A DNA stretch of 18,090 nucleotides from Zeimonas sp035303885 (GCA_035303885.1 DATGRE010000081.1:1-18090); one strand, 5' to 3'; positions 1 through 8,233 are shown, counted from the first letter of the stretch. The notes: a model not told the origin generated them from the letters alone. Numbers and translations are program-made.

Positions 1-962
1 CAATCCGGATCGCGCGCCATCACAGCGAGAAACAGCTGCCGCAGGCTCTCTTGCACGCGGGGCGACAACTCGCCGATCGCACCGAAATCATGAAAGCACA
101 GCCGACCATCGGGCAGAACGAAGACGTTCCCCGGATGCGGGTCCGCATGGAAGACGCCCTGCTCGAAGACCTGAGCCAGAAAGACGCGCATGAGCGACTG
201 CGCCAGGGCGCGCGGGTCCTCGCTCGCGCCGTGAGGCGCATCGGCTCGCTGACCGGTGCTGTGCTCCATCGTGAGCACGCGACGGGTGGTGGCGTGCCAG
301 AAAATCCGGGGCACGTACACGAGAGGTTCGTCGCGGTTGAGCTCCGCGAAGCGCTCGGCATTGCGCGCTTCCTGCTCGAAGTCCAGCTCGCCCCGCAGCG
401 TGACGGAGAACTCGTCCACCAGCTCCGCAAGATTCAGTGCGCGAAGAGCGGGAAGCAATCCGGAGAGCATACGCACGAGGCGCTTCAGGACGGCAATGTC
501 GGCCTCGACGGTCCGCTCGAGATCGGGGCGCTGCACCTTGACGATCACGTCCGTTCCGTCGGGCAGCACTGCGCAGTGCACCTGCGCCATCGATGCCGCA
601 GCCATCGGTTCGTCCTTGAAACCGGTAAACAACTCGCCGAGCGTGCGCCCGGTCTCGTCTTCGATGATCCGTCTTGAAACTTCGGCCGGGAACGATCCGA
701 CACGGTCCTGCAGCCCGCGCAACTCGGTCACGAACGCGTCCGGGAAGAGATCCTCGCGCTGCGAGAGCATCTGGCCGAACTTGACGAAAGTCGGCCCCAG
801 CTCCTCGAGCGCCTCGCGCAGGCGGGTTGCGTCGCTTGCCGACCTCGAGGAGCGATCGCCTCGGTCGGCCCGGAAGCCGAGTTGCTCGGCGTAGTGTCTC
901 CAACCTTTGGCGACCGCTACCCGCGCGATCTCCCGAAGGCGGGCCAGTTCGCCCGCATTCAT
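1..962 (-). CDS. UbiB/ABC1 (AarF) family protein kinase-like protein, 3' end outside window
   Basis: The frame is open from the ATG at 962 to the window edge (about 320 residues), so the C-terminus is missing. The ABC1/UbiB signature is clear: the KxGQ motif (K61-Q64, KFGQ), the Ala-rich loop AAAS (121-124) replacing the usual glycine loop, the Lys in VIVKVQRP (K142), the HADPHPGN catalytic segment (D274, N279) and the DFG motif (D292). Family members are atypical kinases/ATPases that support ubiquinone biosynthesis or handling at the inner membrane. The start follows an in-frame stop (990-992, the end of the upstream gene) by 27 nt. It is the last visible gene of the nine-gene operon. It is probably an accessory paralogue rather than the housekeeping ubiB, since ubiE/ubiJ are absent; that is inference. 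Family assignment is firm, the substrate is unknown. Confidence 0.9.
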   Translation of the reverse strand, partial: MNAGELARLREIARVAVAKGWRHYAEQLGFRADRGDRSSRSASDATRLREALEELGPTFVKFGQMLSQREDLFPDAFVTELRGLQDRVGSFPAEVSRRIIEDETGRTLGELFTGFKDEPMAAASMAQVHCAVLPDGTDVIVKVQRPDLERTVEADIAVLKRLVRMLSGLLPALRALNLAELVDEFSVTLRGELDFEQEARNAERFAELNRDEPLVYVPRIFWHATTRRVLTMEHSTGQRADAPHGASEDPRALAQSLMRVFLAQVFEQGVFHADPHPGNVFVLPDGRLCFHDFGAIGELSPRVQESLRQLFLAVMARDPD

Positions 963-989
963 TCGTACATTCCAGGCGCTCCGCGGCGG

Positions 990-1250
990 CTACACATTCA
1001 GCCGCGAAGCCAGCCAGTTGTAGAAGGCGCCGAGCGCGAGCCCCGAGATCGCCAGGACGACGATTGCATAGAGAAAGCCGCCCCAGGTGAACGCGCGCGG
1101 CCGCATCATGGTCGTGAAGTCGAGCCCGTGGAAAAGGCTGTTCATCCACGTCAGCGAGGCTTGTGGCGCCAGTGCCCAGATCAACGCACAGGCGGAATAG
1201 AAGACTGCGACCGTGATCGCGAGCGTGGATCCGGCGCGAAGCGGGGTCAT
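990..1250 (-). CDS. DUF5676 family small membrane protein
   Basis: An 86-residue protein with two hydrophobic segments (about residues 7-27 and 58-78) separated by a loop containing NSLFHGLDF and RAFTWGGFLYA, which matches what I know of DUF5676 membrane proteins. A longer open frame runs upstream inside the PRPP-synthetase gene, but the ATG at 1250 is the likely start: it overlaps the upstream stop as ATGA (1247-1250), the usual sign of translational coupling. No function is established for the family. Its place between PRPP synthetase and the UbiB-like kinase suggests an inner-membrane role connected with the operon. Nothing in it looks like an enzyme active site. Confidence 0.82.
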   Translation of the reverse strand: MTPLRAGSTLAITVAVFYSACALIWALAPQASLTWMNSLFHGLDFTTMMRPRAFTWGGFLYAIVVLAISGLALGAFYNWLASRLNV

Positions 1251-2158
1251 GGCGAGATCTCCCGGAACGAGGTCGGCATCAGAGCGCGCACGCCGTCGGC
1301 GATCGCAGCACTGAGTTCGATGCGATTCGACGGATGGGCGATCGTGTCGCAACTGACGATCGTTCCCGCGCCAGCGCGCCTGAGGTCGTCGAACGCAGCA
1401 CCGGCGAAGATCGCATGAACGCCCACGCACACGGGCGGCTCAGTCATCGCCTGCCGCAGGTGACGAACCGTTTCGATCATCGTCCGGGCGGTCGACACGA
1501 TGTCGTCGACCAGCACCGGGGTGTGGCTGCGCCATCGGGCGACATCCGGCACCGACACCTCCACGTCGCGATCGCCGCGACGCGTCTTCTCGAGCACGGT
1601 GAACGGCACGCCGGCGCGCTGCGCGACATCGGCCACCCACTGATTGCTTTCCTCGTCGGGACCGACGAGAAGGGGCCGCTCGACCTCGGAATCGACCCAG
1701 CGGGCAATGCTGTCGGCAGCATGCACGACGCGAGTCGGGATCGTGTATACCTCAGACAGCTCCTTGATCCGATGCAGGTGCGGATCGACCGTAACGAGCC
1801 AGTCGAACCGGCGCGAAATCCATTCGGCAAAATGTCGTGCACTGATCGTTTCGCCAGGGTGAAAGCGGTGGTCCTGGCGCATATAGGCAAGGTACGGCGC
1901 CACCAGGCCGACCGAGCGCGCCCCGCTGTCGCGCGCCGCTGAGGCAAGCAGCAGCAGCGCCACGAGCTTGTCGTCCGGTCGGTCGAGCGTGCATACGATC
2001 AGCGCATGGCGATGCTCGAGCGGAGACTCCACCCGGACGTGCGATTCACCGTCCGGAAAGCGTCGCACGCTGGCAGCGCCTCGATCGAAGCTAAGCACAG
2101 CGGCAAGCGCATCGGCCACGCGCTCGTTACCCGGCATCGCCAGAATGACCGGGTTCAT
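1247..2158 (-). CDS. Ribose-phosphate pyrophosphokinase (PRPP synthetase) family protein
   Basis: At 303 residues it is close to the usual ~310 for PRPP synthetases, which interconvert ribose 5-phosphate + ATP and PRPP + AMP. Visible motifs: RFPDGE near residue 34, the YLAYMRQDHRFHPGE segment (family PYxxYxRQDxxF), TVDPHLH, the Lys/Arg flexible-loop stretch EKTRRGDRDVEV, and the PRPP-binding loop VDDIVSTART (D218, D219). The ATG at 2158 overlaps the stop of the upstream phosphorylase as ATGA. It is more divergent than the housekeeping Prs (DDIVSTART in place of DDMIDTGGT), so a specialised paralogue is likely. In this operon it may run toward ribose 5-phosphate from PRPP, or act on other phosphorylated ribose; both are inference. 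Confidence 0.9.
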   Translation of the reverse strand: MNPVILAMPGNERVADALAAVLSFDRGAASVRRFPDGESHVRVESPLEHRHALIVCTLDRPDDKLVALLLLASAARDSGARSVGLVAPYLAYMRQDHRFHPGETISARHFAEWISRRFDWLVTVDPHLHRIKELSEVYTIPTRVVHAADSIARWVDSEVERPLLVGPDEESNQWVADVAQRAGVPFTVLEKTRRGDRDVEVSVPDVARWRSHTPVLVDDIVSTARTMIETVRHLRQAMTEPPVCVGVHAIFAGAAFDDLRRAGAGTIVSCDTIAHPSNRIELSAAIADGVRALMPTSFREISP

Positions 2159-3696
2159 GGTGCCTCCACTGGGCCGAGCGAGACGACCGGATGCGAGGCG
2201 AGGTACCGCTTCGCGTAGGCCAGCTCCCCAGGTGCTCGCGCATGCAGCGTGAGCAGCGGCGTATCGCGCTGCACGAGGTCACCGAGTCGGACATGCAGCT
2301 CCAGACCGGCCACCGGAACATTCGGCGCTCCCGCCAGTTTCGCGACGCGGGCGAGCCGGCGGCAATCGATGGCGGTGATGCGTCCGACCCGACCCGCCGG
2401 TATCGGGTCGATCAACGGCGCGACATCGGGCTCGCGAAACGCGCCTTGTGCCTGGCAGATCGCCCGGAACTTCGCCCATGCCGCACCGCTGTCGAGCAGG
2501 CTGGATGCTCGTGCTTCGCCGGTTCCCGCAGGGCTGTCACCGCACAGTTCAAGCACCTCGGCGGCCAGCTTCAGCGCCCGACTGCGCAAGTCCGCCGGTG
2601 CATCGGGGCTGCGACGCAACACCGCGAGGACGTCGCGCGCCTCGAGTGCCGGCCCGATTCCCCGACCGACCGGCTGATTGCCATCGGTACGCTGCACGCT
2701 TGTCTGCAGCCCGAAAGCGGCGGCAACCTGCTCGAGCAGCACCTGGAGCCGATCCGCGTCGCTGGCGCTGCGCACCTTTGCCGTCGGACCGACGGGCATG
2801 TCGATCAGGACGTGGCTCGCACCGGCGGCGATCTTCTTCGACAACACCGAGGCGACAAGCTGCGCGTCGCCGTCGATGTCCAGCGGGCGTGCAACCCGGA
2901 TCAGGATGTCGTCGGCCGGGCTCAGATTGATCGCGCCGCCCCAGACGAGGCAACCGCCTTCGCGGTCGACGACCTCGCGCATCTCGCGCGTGTCGAGGTC
3001 GACGCGGGTAAGCACGTCCATGACGTCGGCCGTGCCTGCCGGCGAAGTGATCGCGCGCGACGACGTCTTGGGAATCGTCAGCCCGGCCGCAGCCACGATC
3101 GCGACCACGATCGGCGTGGTGCGGTTGCCGGGCAGACCGCCGACCGAGTGCTTGTCCGCGATCGGAGTCTTCCCCCACGAAAGGATGTCACCGGCGCCGA
3201 CCATCGCCCGGGTGAGGTCGACGGTCTCCTCCAGAGACATGCGCCCGCCGGCGCACGCACTGAGGAACGCGGCGATGTGCACATCCGCGTAATTGCCCGA
3301 GGCGATATCGCCGACGACGGACGCGAACGCGCGAGCATCGAGGCGGTTGCCGTAGATCTTGGAGCGCAACGCACTCAGCGAGTCGAGCGTGGGCGCGTGC
3401 GATACCCACACCGACTCCCGATCGCTCGCTTGCAGCGCCCGCCACGCGCTGGTTGATAGTCCCGCTTCATGCACACTGACGAGATCGGAGTCGACGACGT
3501 TCAGCGTAGCGACGATTCGCCGCTCGTGCAGCCTTACTTCGACGCGTGCCAGTGCAGTGAAGCCCTCGGCGCGGCAAACGTGGCAGTCGCGGTGCATGTA
3601 GACGACATGCTCGTCGTGCGTATCGATGCCGAGGTTTCGAAGACGCAACGCGTCCGACGAGGGCACGTCGACCGTATCGAGAGGCCGCACGCTCAC
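2155..3696 (-). CDS. Thymidine phosphorylase / AMP phosphorylase-type enzyme (long form)
   Basis: 513 residues, matching the ~500-residue archaeal AMP phosphorylase and bacterial 'thymidine phosphorylase type 2' group rather than the ~440-residue DeoA. Key segment: KHSVGGLPGNRTT (K182-T194) followed by IPKTSSRAITSPAGTAD (208-224), the phosphate and substrate-binding region of the family. The first ~90 residues form the extra N-terminal domain of the long form and hold an HRDCHVCRAEGF stretch. These enzymes phosphorolyse nucleosides or NMPs to base plus ribose 1-phosphate or ribose 1,5-bisphosphate. The open frame extends upstream into the MBL gene; I place the start at the GTG at 3696 because it overlaps the MBL stop as GTGA (3693-3696). 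A second in-frame GTG at 3690 is possible. NMP versus nucleoside specificity cannot be read from the sequence. Confidence 0.9.
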   Translation of the reverse strand: MSVRPLDTVDVPSSDALRLRNLGIDTHDEHVVYMHRDCHVCRAEGFTALARVEVRLHERRIVATLNVVDSDLVSVHEAGLSTSAWRALQASDRESVWVSHAPTLDSLSALRSKIYGNRLDARAFASVVGDIASGNYADVHIAAFLSACAGGRMSLEETVDLTRAMVGAGDILSWGKTPIADKHSVGGLPGNRTTPIVVAIVAAAGLTIPKTSSRAITSPAGTADVMDVLTRVDLDTREMREVVDREGGCLVWGGAINLSPADDILIRVARPLDIDGDAQLVASVLSKKIAAGASHVLIDMPVGPTAKVRSASDADRLQVLLEQVAAAFGLQTSVQRTDGNQPVGRGIGPALEARDVLAVLRRSPDAPADLRSRALKLAAEVLELCGDSPAGTGEARASSLLDSGAAWAKFRAICQAQGAFREPDVAPLIDPIPAGRVGRITAIDCRRLARVAKLAGAPNVPVAGLELHVRLGDLVQRDTPLLTLHARAPGELAYAKRYLASHPVVSLGPVEAP

Positions 3697-5054
3697 GATT
3701 CGACCTCGATCGTCTGGCCGAGCCGCGGCGCGTAGGCATCCCAGCCGAGTTCGCGTTCGATACGCTGGCGCAGCGTGTCGGCTGGCCCCGGTTCGCCATG
3801 GGTCAGGTATACCCGGCGCGGTGGACGCTGCGCGGTGGCGAGCCACTGGACGATCTGACGGGCGTCGGCGTGCGCGGAAATGCCCTCCAGGCTCATCACC
3901 TCTGCACGCACGGGGATGTCCTGTCCGTGGATCCGGATGCTGCTCTCGCCAGCGACCATCCGTGCGCCGCGCGTTCCTGCCGCCTGGTACCCCGCAAAGA
4001 CGACCGTGTTGCGGCGATCGGGCGCGAGTGTCTTCAGATGATGCAGGACGCGCCCCCCGGTGGCCATTCCACTGGCCGAGACGATTACGGCCGGATACGT
4101 CATCGCGTTGAGCGCACGCGATTCTTCGACGCTCCTCACCATCGTCGCCACTTTGCACATGCCGGCGCACTCAGCGTCGGATAATCGATGCTCCGCTCGA
4201 TGCCGGTGGTAAATGTCGGTCATGTCGATCGCCATCGGGCTGTTCAGAAAAACCGGAAGGTCGGGAATGGCGCGCCTTTGCTTCAGGCGATAGATCGCGT
4301 AGAGCAGCGACTGCGCGCGACCGACGGCGAAGGCCGGGATGAGCACGGTCCCGCCGCGTGCGGCCGTGCGTCGTATCGTGTCGCCGAGGACCGCCTCGAC
4401 ATCCTGCGCTTCGTGCAGGCGATCTCCATAAGTCGACTCGACGACCACGTAATCCGCCTCTCCGATCGGGGCCGGTGCATTCATGATCGGGTCATCGGGT
4501 CGACCGAGGTCGCCCGAGAACAGTACGGAGGTGGCGTTCGCCGAAAGCCGGACCGAGGCGGCGCCGAGAATGTGCCCCGCGCCCTGCAGCCGCACGCGAA
4601 TGCCGGTCGCAATCTCTCGCTCCTCCTCGAACGGCAGCGCTCGGAACAGGCGTAGGGATCGCTGCGCATCGTCTTCCGTGTACAGCGGCAATGCGGGTCG
4701 GTGTTTCGACGTCTTGCGCCGATTGGCGTACTCGGCATCCTCTTCCTGCAGCCGCCCGCTGTCGCGCAGCAGGATCTCGCAAAGCTCGATGGTCGCCGGC
4801 GTCGCGAACACGGGGCCGGTGAAACCCCGCTTGAACAGAAGAGGAAGAGCTCCCGAATGATCGAGATGCGCGTGCGTCAGGACGACCGCTTCAAGCGCGC
4901 CCGGGTCGAACGGGAAAGGGTCCCAGTTCATCAACCGCAGGTTCTTGTAACCCTGGAACAGACCGCAGTCGACGAGAACATTGCGGCCCCCGTGCGTCAC
5001 CAGCGTCCGGGAGCCGGTGACCGTTCCGGCAGCGCCATGGAAAGCGAGTTGCAT
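3693..5054 (-). CDS. MBL-fold, beta-CASP RNA nuclease-like hydrolase
   Basis: 453 residues with the complete metallo-beta-lactamase and beta-CASP set: HAHLDH (H61, H63, D65, H66), GAGHILGAAS, FSGDLGR, the beta-CASP motif SASGMATGGRVLHH, and the C-terminal ISAHAD histidine. This is the architecture of RNA-specific MBL exo/endonucleases (CPSF73/RNase J-like; YsgA/TTHA0252 type). A GTG at 5057 is an alternative first codon, but the ATG at 5054 is preferred because GAGG (5060-5063) sits 5 nt upstream of it. It follows the Rieske stop by 7 nt and overlaps the phosphorylase start by 4 nt. As a nuclease that can release nucleoside 5'-monophosphates, it would be a natural first step for the two nucleotide enzymes encoded directly downstream; that link is inference. 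Confidence 0.9.
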   Translation of the reverse strand: MQLAFHGAAGTVTGSRTLVTHGGRNVLVDCGLFQGYKNLRLMNWDPFPFDPGALEAVVLTHAHLDHSGALPLLFKRGFTGPVFATPATIELCEILLRDSGRLQEEDAEYANRRKTSKHRPALPLYTEDDAQRSLRLFRALPFEEEREIATGIRVRLQGAGHILGAASVRLSANATSVLFSGDLGRPDDPIMNAPAPIGEADYVVVESTYGDRLHEAQDVEAVLGDTIRRTAARGGTVLIPAFAVGRAQSLLYAIYRLKQRRAIPDLPVFLNSPMAIDMTDIYHRHRAEHRLSDAECAGMCKVATMVRSVEESRALNAMTYPAVIVSASGMATGGRVLHHLKTLAPDRRNTVVFAGYQAAGTRGARMVAGESSIRIHGQDIPVRAEVMSLEGISAHADARQIVQWLATAQRPPRRVYLTHGEPGPADTLRQRIERELGWDAYAPRLGQTIEVES

Positions 5055-5059
5055 CACTA

Positions 5060-5063
5060 CCTC
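5060..5063 (-). promoter_or_regulatory. Ribosome binding site for the MBL-fold gene, overlapping the Rieske stop
   Basis: The minus strand reads TGAGGTAGTGATG: GAGG lies 5 nt before the ATG at 5054, and its GA belongs to the TGA stop of the Rieske gene (5062-5064). It lies too close (about 2 nt) to the GTG at 5057 to serve it, which decides the start in favour of the ATG. Confidence 0.6.
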
Positions 5064-5694
5064 AAGTGGATTTCGGATCTACGCCGATTTCGATGACGGC
5101 GTCGGAGACGAAGCGGTACGGAGGAACGACCAGATTCGTCGGCGCGGGCACGTTGCGATAGACGCGGGCGGCGAGATCGAAATACGAGCCGTGACACGGA
5201 CAGAAGAAGCCGCCCGGCCAGCGGGGACGAAGGTCGGGCGCGTTGACGTCCGGGCGGTACGTGGGAATACAGCCGAGATGCGTGCAAATCGCCACGTAGA
5301 CGCCGATCTCCGGACGAATCGAACGATACGGATTCGAGGCATAGGGAGGCTGCTGTTCGGCGCGGTGCGACAACGGATCGACCAGCAATGCGTGCAATTC
5401 CTGCGACTGCAGGCTTTCCAGCTGAGCGGGACTGCGTCGAAGGATCCATACCGGCTTTCCCCGCCATTCGACGGTCATCAGTTTCTCTTCCCGCAGGCCG
5501 GCGATCGACGCCGTAACCGGCGCGCCGACCGCCTTCGCGCGTTCGCTCGGCGCGAACGACGCAACGAACGGAACGCCGGCAGCGACCACTCCGGCGCCAC
5601 CGACGCCGGTCGTCATCCAGGTGATGCGGCGGCGCGAAGCATCGGGTCGATCGATGGGTTTCGCTGGAACGGGAGGTTTCGCGGAATCGGCCAT
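5062..5694 (-). CDS. Rieske iron-sulfur protein (cytochrome bc1 PetA-like), orphan
   Basis: 210 residues, close to a normal ubiquinol-cytochrome c reductase iron-sulfur subunit. The [2Fe-2S] ligands are all present: CTHLGC (C137, H139, C142) and CPCHG (C165, C167, H168), giving ligands C137/H139/C165/H168 and disulfide C142-C167. The N-terminus has a twin-arginine-like SRRRITWM followed by one hydrophobic anchor (about residues 28-48), as expected for a Tat-exported, membrane-tethered Rieske subunit. Cytochrome b and c1 genes do not accompany it; its neighbours are the phosphoketolase-family gene (6 nt upstream) and the MBL gene (7 nt downstream). It could replace the housekeeping subunit under stress or serve another quinol-oxidising complex; this is inference. 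No strong Shine-Dalgarno precedes it, which suggests coupling to the upstream gene. Confidence 0.92.
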   Translation of the reverse strand: MADSAKPPVPAKPIDRPDASRRRITWMTTGVGGAGVVAAGVPFVASFAPSERAKAVGAPVTASIAGLREEKLMTVEWRGKPVWILRRSPAQLESLQSQELHALLVDPLSHRAEQQPPYASNPYRSIRPEIGVYVAICTHLGCIPTYRPDVNAPDLRPRWPGGFFCPCHGSYFDLAARVYRNVPAPTNLVVPPYRFVSDAVIEIGVDPKST

Positions 5695-5700
5695 GGTGGT

Positions 5701-8217
5701 TCAACGCAAGGTTTCCGGGTCGCCGTGCCCCTGCACGGCAGCCCATTCGGGCGCCGCCAGCCAGTTCTCCGACGGAACGCCCATCGTCTCCGCCGCTCGC
5801 GCGAGCACATGGGCCCAGGTGCATCGATTCGCGAACGACATGCCGAACGTGTCCAGCGTTCCGCCGCGGTTGATGAAGCCAAGGTACGAGGTTCGTCGCG
5901 GACCGGTGTCGATCCGGCGAAGCGCGCCGGCGATCGGCTCAGGCCTCGTGTGCGAGACAACGATCCGCGCGTCGCTGTGCTCGGGAAACATCTCGGCGAG
6001 GTCGTCGTCCGTCAGGGTAGCGCCGGCCTGGGCGCTGTCGTGCGGCGTCTTGAATCTGCCGGGCTCGATGACGACGACCACTGCATGCGCCACGGCGTGC
6101 TGCGCCAACCGTTTCGATGCACGAAGCACCTCGACGAGTTGGTACGAGCCGACCGCCACCAGAACGAGCTTCTCTTCGGACGCACCAGAGCCGACCAGGC
6201 GCAACATTCCTTGTGCGGCAAGTCGCCGAGCCTGCGCCTCATTCAATACACTCGGCACGGGTCGCTTCGGCACGACCATCACCCATATCTGGCCCTGAGT
6301 GCGGTAGCAGGCATCCATGCAGGCGAGCGCCGCGTTCCAGTCGGGCGGAAATACAACCCGGGCACGATCGGGGGGCTCGGCCATCCACGCTTCGCATAAC
6401 GTCGGATCCTGGTGCGACAGCTCATTCTTGCCGTTCTCCCAAGTGTGAGAACTGACGACGATTGGCACCGAAAGCCAGCGCGGTGGGCGTCCCGCCGCCG
6501 CCTGGCCGCGAGCGAAAATCATCTCCTGACGCATGGCGCCAAGCATCTTCACCGCAAACGCTTCGTAACTGACGACGAGATTCAGCCCCGCCTTGTTGGC
6601 GAGCGCCGCGCAGACGACCGCCTCCTCGTTGAGCGCGGTAATTACTGCGCCGTCGACCGCTTCCGGCACGTTCGCTTCCGGCTCGGCCACTCGATGCCGG
6701 AAGTGCTCGAGCGTGCGAGCCATGCCGTTGCTGCGCAATTCATCGGGGTTTCCGATCCGCACGCGCAACGTCGGATTTGCTTGCGCGAGCGCGATGAACG
6801 CGTCGTCGAGCGCGCTCATCGGCGATCGGGTCGCTGAGGAATCCGCATCGCGCCAGGGCAGCTCGGCCGGTTCGCAACGAACGTCGCGCACGGCGAGCGG
6901 GTGGTCGCGCTCCAACGGGCGCCGTTGCGACTCGTGATTGGACAATCGGCGCAGCGACTGCGAGAGCTCGTCCGGCGGCACCCAGAGTTTTCGTGCCGCC
7001 TCGTTGAAGCGGGTTCGCGCCTGCTCGTCGAGCGCAGGGTTCGCGCCCAACGGCAGGTTGTGCGAAAGATTCGTCCCGGCGCCGGGGAATCCGTACCCCT
7101 TGGGGGCCTGCGCAATCGTGTAGTGAAGGGCGGCGGGATATTCGAGCGCACCCGCGTGGGCGGCGGCCGCGCACGCAGCCAGGCGTGCTTCCGCCTCCAG
7201 GATGGCCCATGCAAAGGCAGCGGGATCGGTGCCATCGATGACGATCGGGTCAAAGCCGTTCAGGCGCAAATGATCGGTGAACCAGGCGACGCCCCCATCC
7301 TGTTCCATCGAGCTGCGCTGCTCGATGCGGCGGCCGTTGAGGATCATGATCGGCACCGCCAGCCCCGTGTCCTGCGCCCGCCACCAGCGCGGAGCCCAGT
7401 CCGCACCCCGTTGCTCCTCGAACGAACCGTCGCTCAGGAAAGCGACGAGCGTTTCGCCCGGCATCGGCATGTGCACGTATTGAAGCTCGGCGAAACCGAG
7501 ATATCCGCCTTCGATGAGACCTCCGGCCGTGTGCGCATTGACATGACTGCCGAGCGGCGTGCCCGGTTCGCCGTCGGCGTCGATCGCGTACGAGTAAAAA
7601 TCGGCGCACAGGCGGGAAAGGCCCGTATCGGAGACGTCGTAGCGCGCTGACTGTTCGGGATGCAGGTTGCTCGTCAGCGCATTCACGGCCTCGATGGCCG
7701 CAACACTGTGTCCCTGCCCCATCAGCCATGAACGCGTCCGCCCGGTGAGCGCGTTGGCGAGCAGATAACCGACGTATGCGGGGACCATGTTCAGCGATCC
7801 GCCGACGTGCCCCTCGGGCGTCTTCTTGAAATCACCGGCTTGTACAGGCTCTCCGTCGAGTCGTACCTTCCGGGCATAGCTCATGTGCACGACGAGCCAC
7901 ATCGCTGCGCTGGCGAGGCGGTCGGCGGCGGCGAAGAGTCGCCACACGTCGGCAGACGCATCAGCGGGCTCGCGCTCCAGTGCCACCTCGTGCACCAGGC
8001 GACGAACGCGCAACTGCGTCTGATCGTCGTGACGTATCGCACCGAAACCCTTCGTCCACCGTGCGAAGTCTTCGTCGCGCAGTCGTGCCCTCGCCGCCGC
8101 TGCCGCGAGGCGGTGCATTTCATGCGTCGGCAGCGAGGCACCTGCTTCGTGACGGTACGGGAATGGCGGGGAGCCGTCGGAAACATCCCCGGTTCGATCG
8201 GTCGGGATCGTGCTCAT
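5701..8217 (-). CDS. Phosphoketolase (XFP) family protein, divergent
   Basis: 838 residues, the length of a full phosphoketolase (thiamine-diphosphate enzyme splitting xylulose 5-P or fructose 6-P into acetyl-phosphate plus a sugar phosphate). Family landmarks: PEGHVGGSLNMVPAYVGY (H137; canonical xGHWGTxPGLNFIYxH), QGHSVAAIEAVN (canonical GPGHGGPA), the ThDP motif SDGSFEEQRG...ILNG (D263 to N about 30 residues on; canonical GDGEAETGP...LNGYKI), SYEAF, NELSHQDP, and a C-terminal FINRGGTLDTFGM...NRCTWAHV. Several canonical active-site segments differ, so the reaction may differ; I recall members of this subgroup being annotated as xylulose-5-phosphate 3-epimerase. The ATG at 8217 is chosen over an upstream extension (to 8319) because AGGGAG precedes it by about 9 nt and the extension overlaps the upstream gene. 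Family certain, reaction not. Confidence 0.88.
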   Translation of the reverse strand: MSTIPTDRTGDVSDGSPPFPYRHEAGASLPTHEMHRLAAAAARARLRDEDFARWTKGFGAIRHDDQTQLRVRRLVHEVALEREPADASADVWRLFAAADRLASAAMWLVVHMSYARKVRLDGEPVQAGDFKKTPEGHVGGSLNMVPAYVGYLLANALTGRTRSWLMGQGHSVAAIEAVNALTSNLHPEQSARYDVSDTGLSRLCADFYSYAIDADGEPGTPLGSHVNAHTAGGLIEGGYLGFAELQYVHMPMPGETLVAFLSDGSFEEQRGADWAPRWWRAQDTGLAVPIMILNGRRIEQRSSMEQDGGVAWFTDHLRLNGFDPIVIDGTDPAAFAWAILEAEARLAACAAAAHAGALEYPAALHYTIAQAPKGYGFPGAGTNLSHNLPLGANPALDEQARTRFNEAARKLWVPPDELSQSLRRLSNHESQRRPLERDHPLAVRDVRCEPAELPWRDADSSATRSPMSALDDAFIALAQANPTLRVRIGNPDELRSNGMARTLEHFRHRVAEPEANVPEAVDGAVITALNEEAVVCAALANKAGLNLVVSYEAFAVKMLGAMRQEMIFARGQAAAGRPPRWLSVPIVVSSHTWENGKNELSHQDPTLCEAWMAEPPDRARVVFPPDWNAALACMDACYRTQGQIWVMVVPKRPVPSVLNEAQARRLAAQGMLRLVGSGASEEKLVLVAVGSYQLVEVLRASKRLAQHAVAHAVVVVIEPGRFKTPHDSAQAGATLTDDDLAEMFPEHSDARIVVSHTRPEPIAGALRRIDTGPRRTSYLGFINRGGTLDTFGMSFANRCTWAHVLARAAETMGVPSENWLAAPEWAAVQGHGDPETLR

Positions 8218-8233
8218 TCTCGTTGTCTCCCTT

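Noticed and set aside
88..1149. 353-codon minus-strand open frame overlapping the UbiB-like gene
   Set aside because: It is in a different frame from the ABC1 motifs and has an Arg/Ala-rich product; the true frame carries KFGQ, HADPHPGN and DFG.
2191..3456. 421-codon plus-strand open frame over the phosphorylase gene
   Set aside because: It is a shadow of the minus-strand gene; its translation is compositionally biased.
3697..4170. N-terminal extension of the phosphorylase frame
   Set aside because: It would overlap the MBL gene by about 475 nt; the GTG at 3696 with a GTGA overlap fits family length.
4981..6399. 472-codon plus-strand open frame over the MBL, Rieske and phosphoketolase-family genes
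   Set aside because: It is antisense to three recognised genes, and its product is Arg-rich and without motifs.
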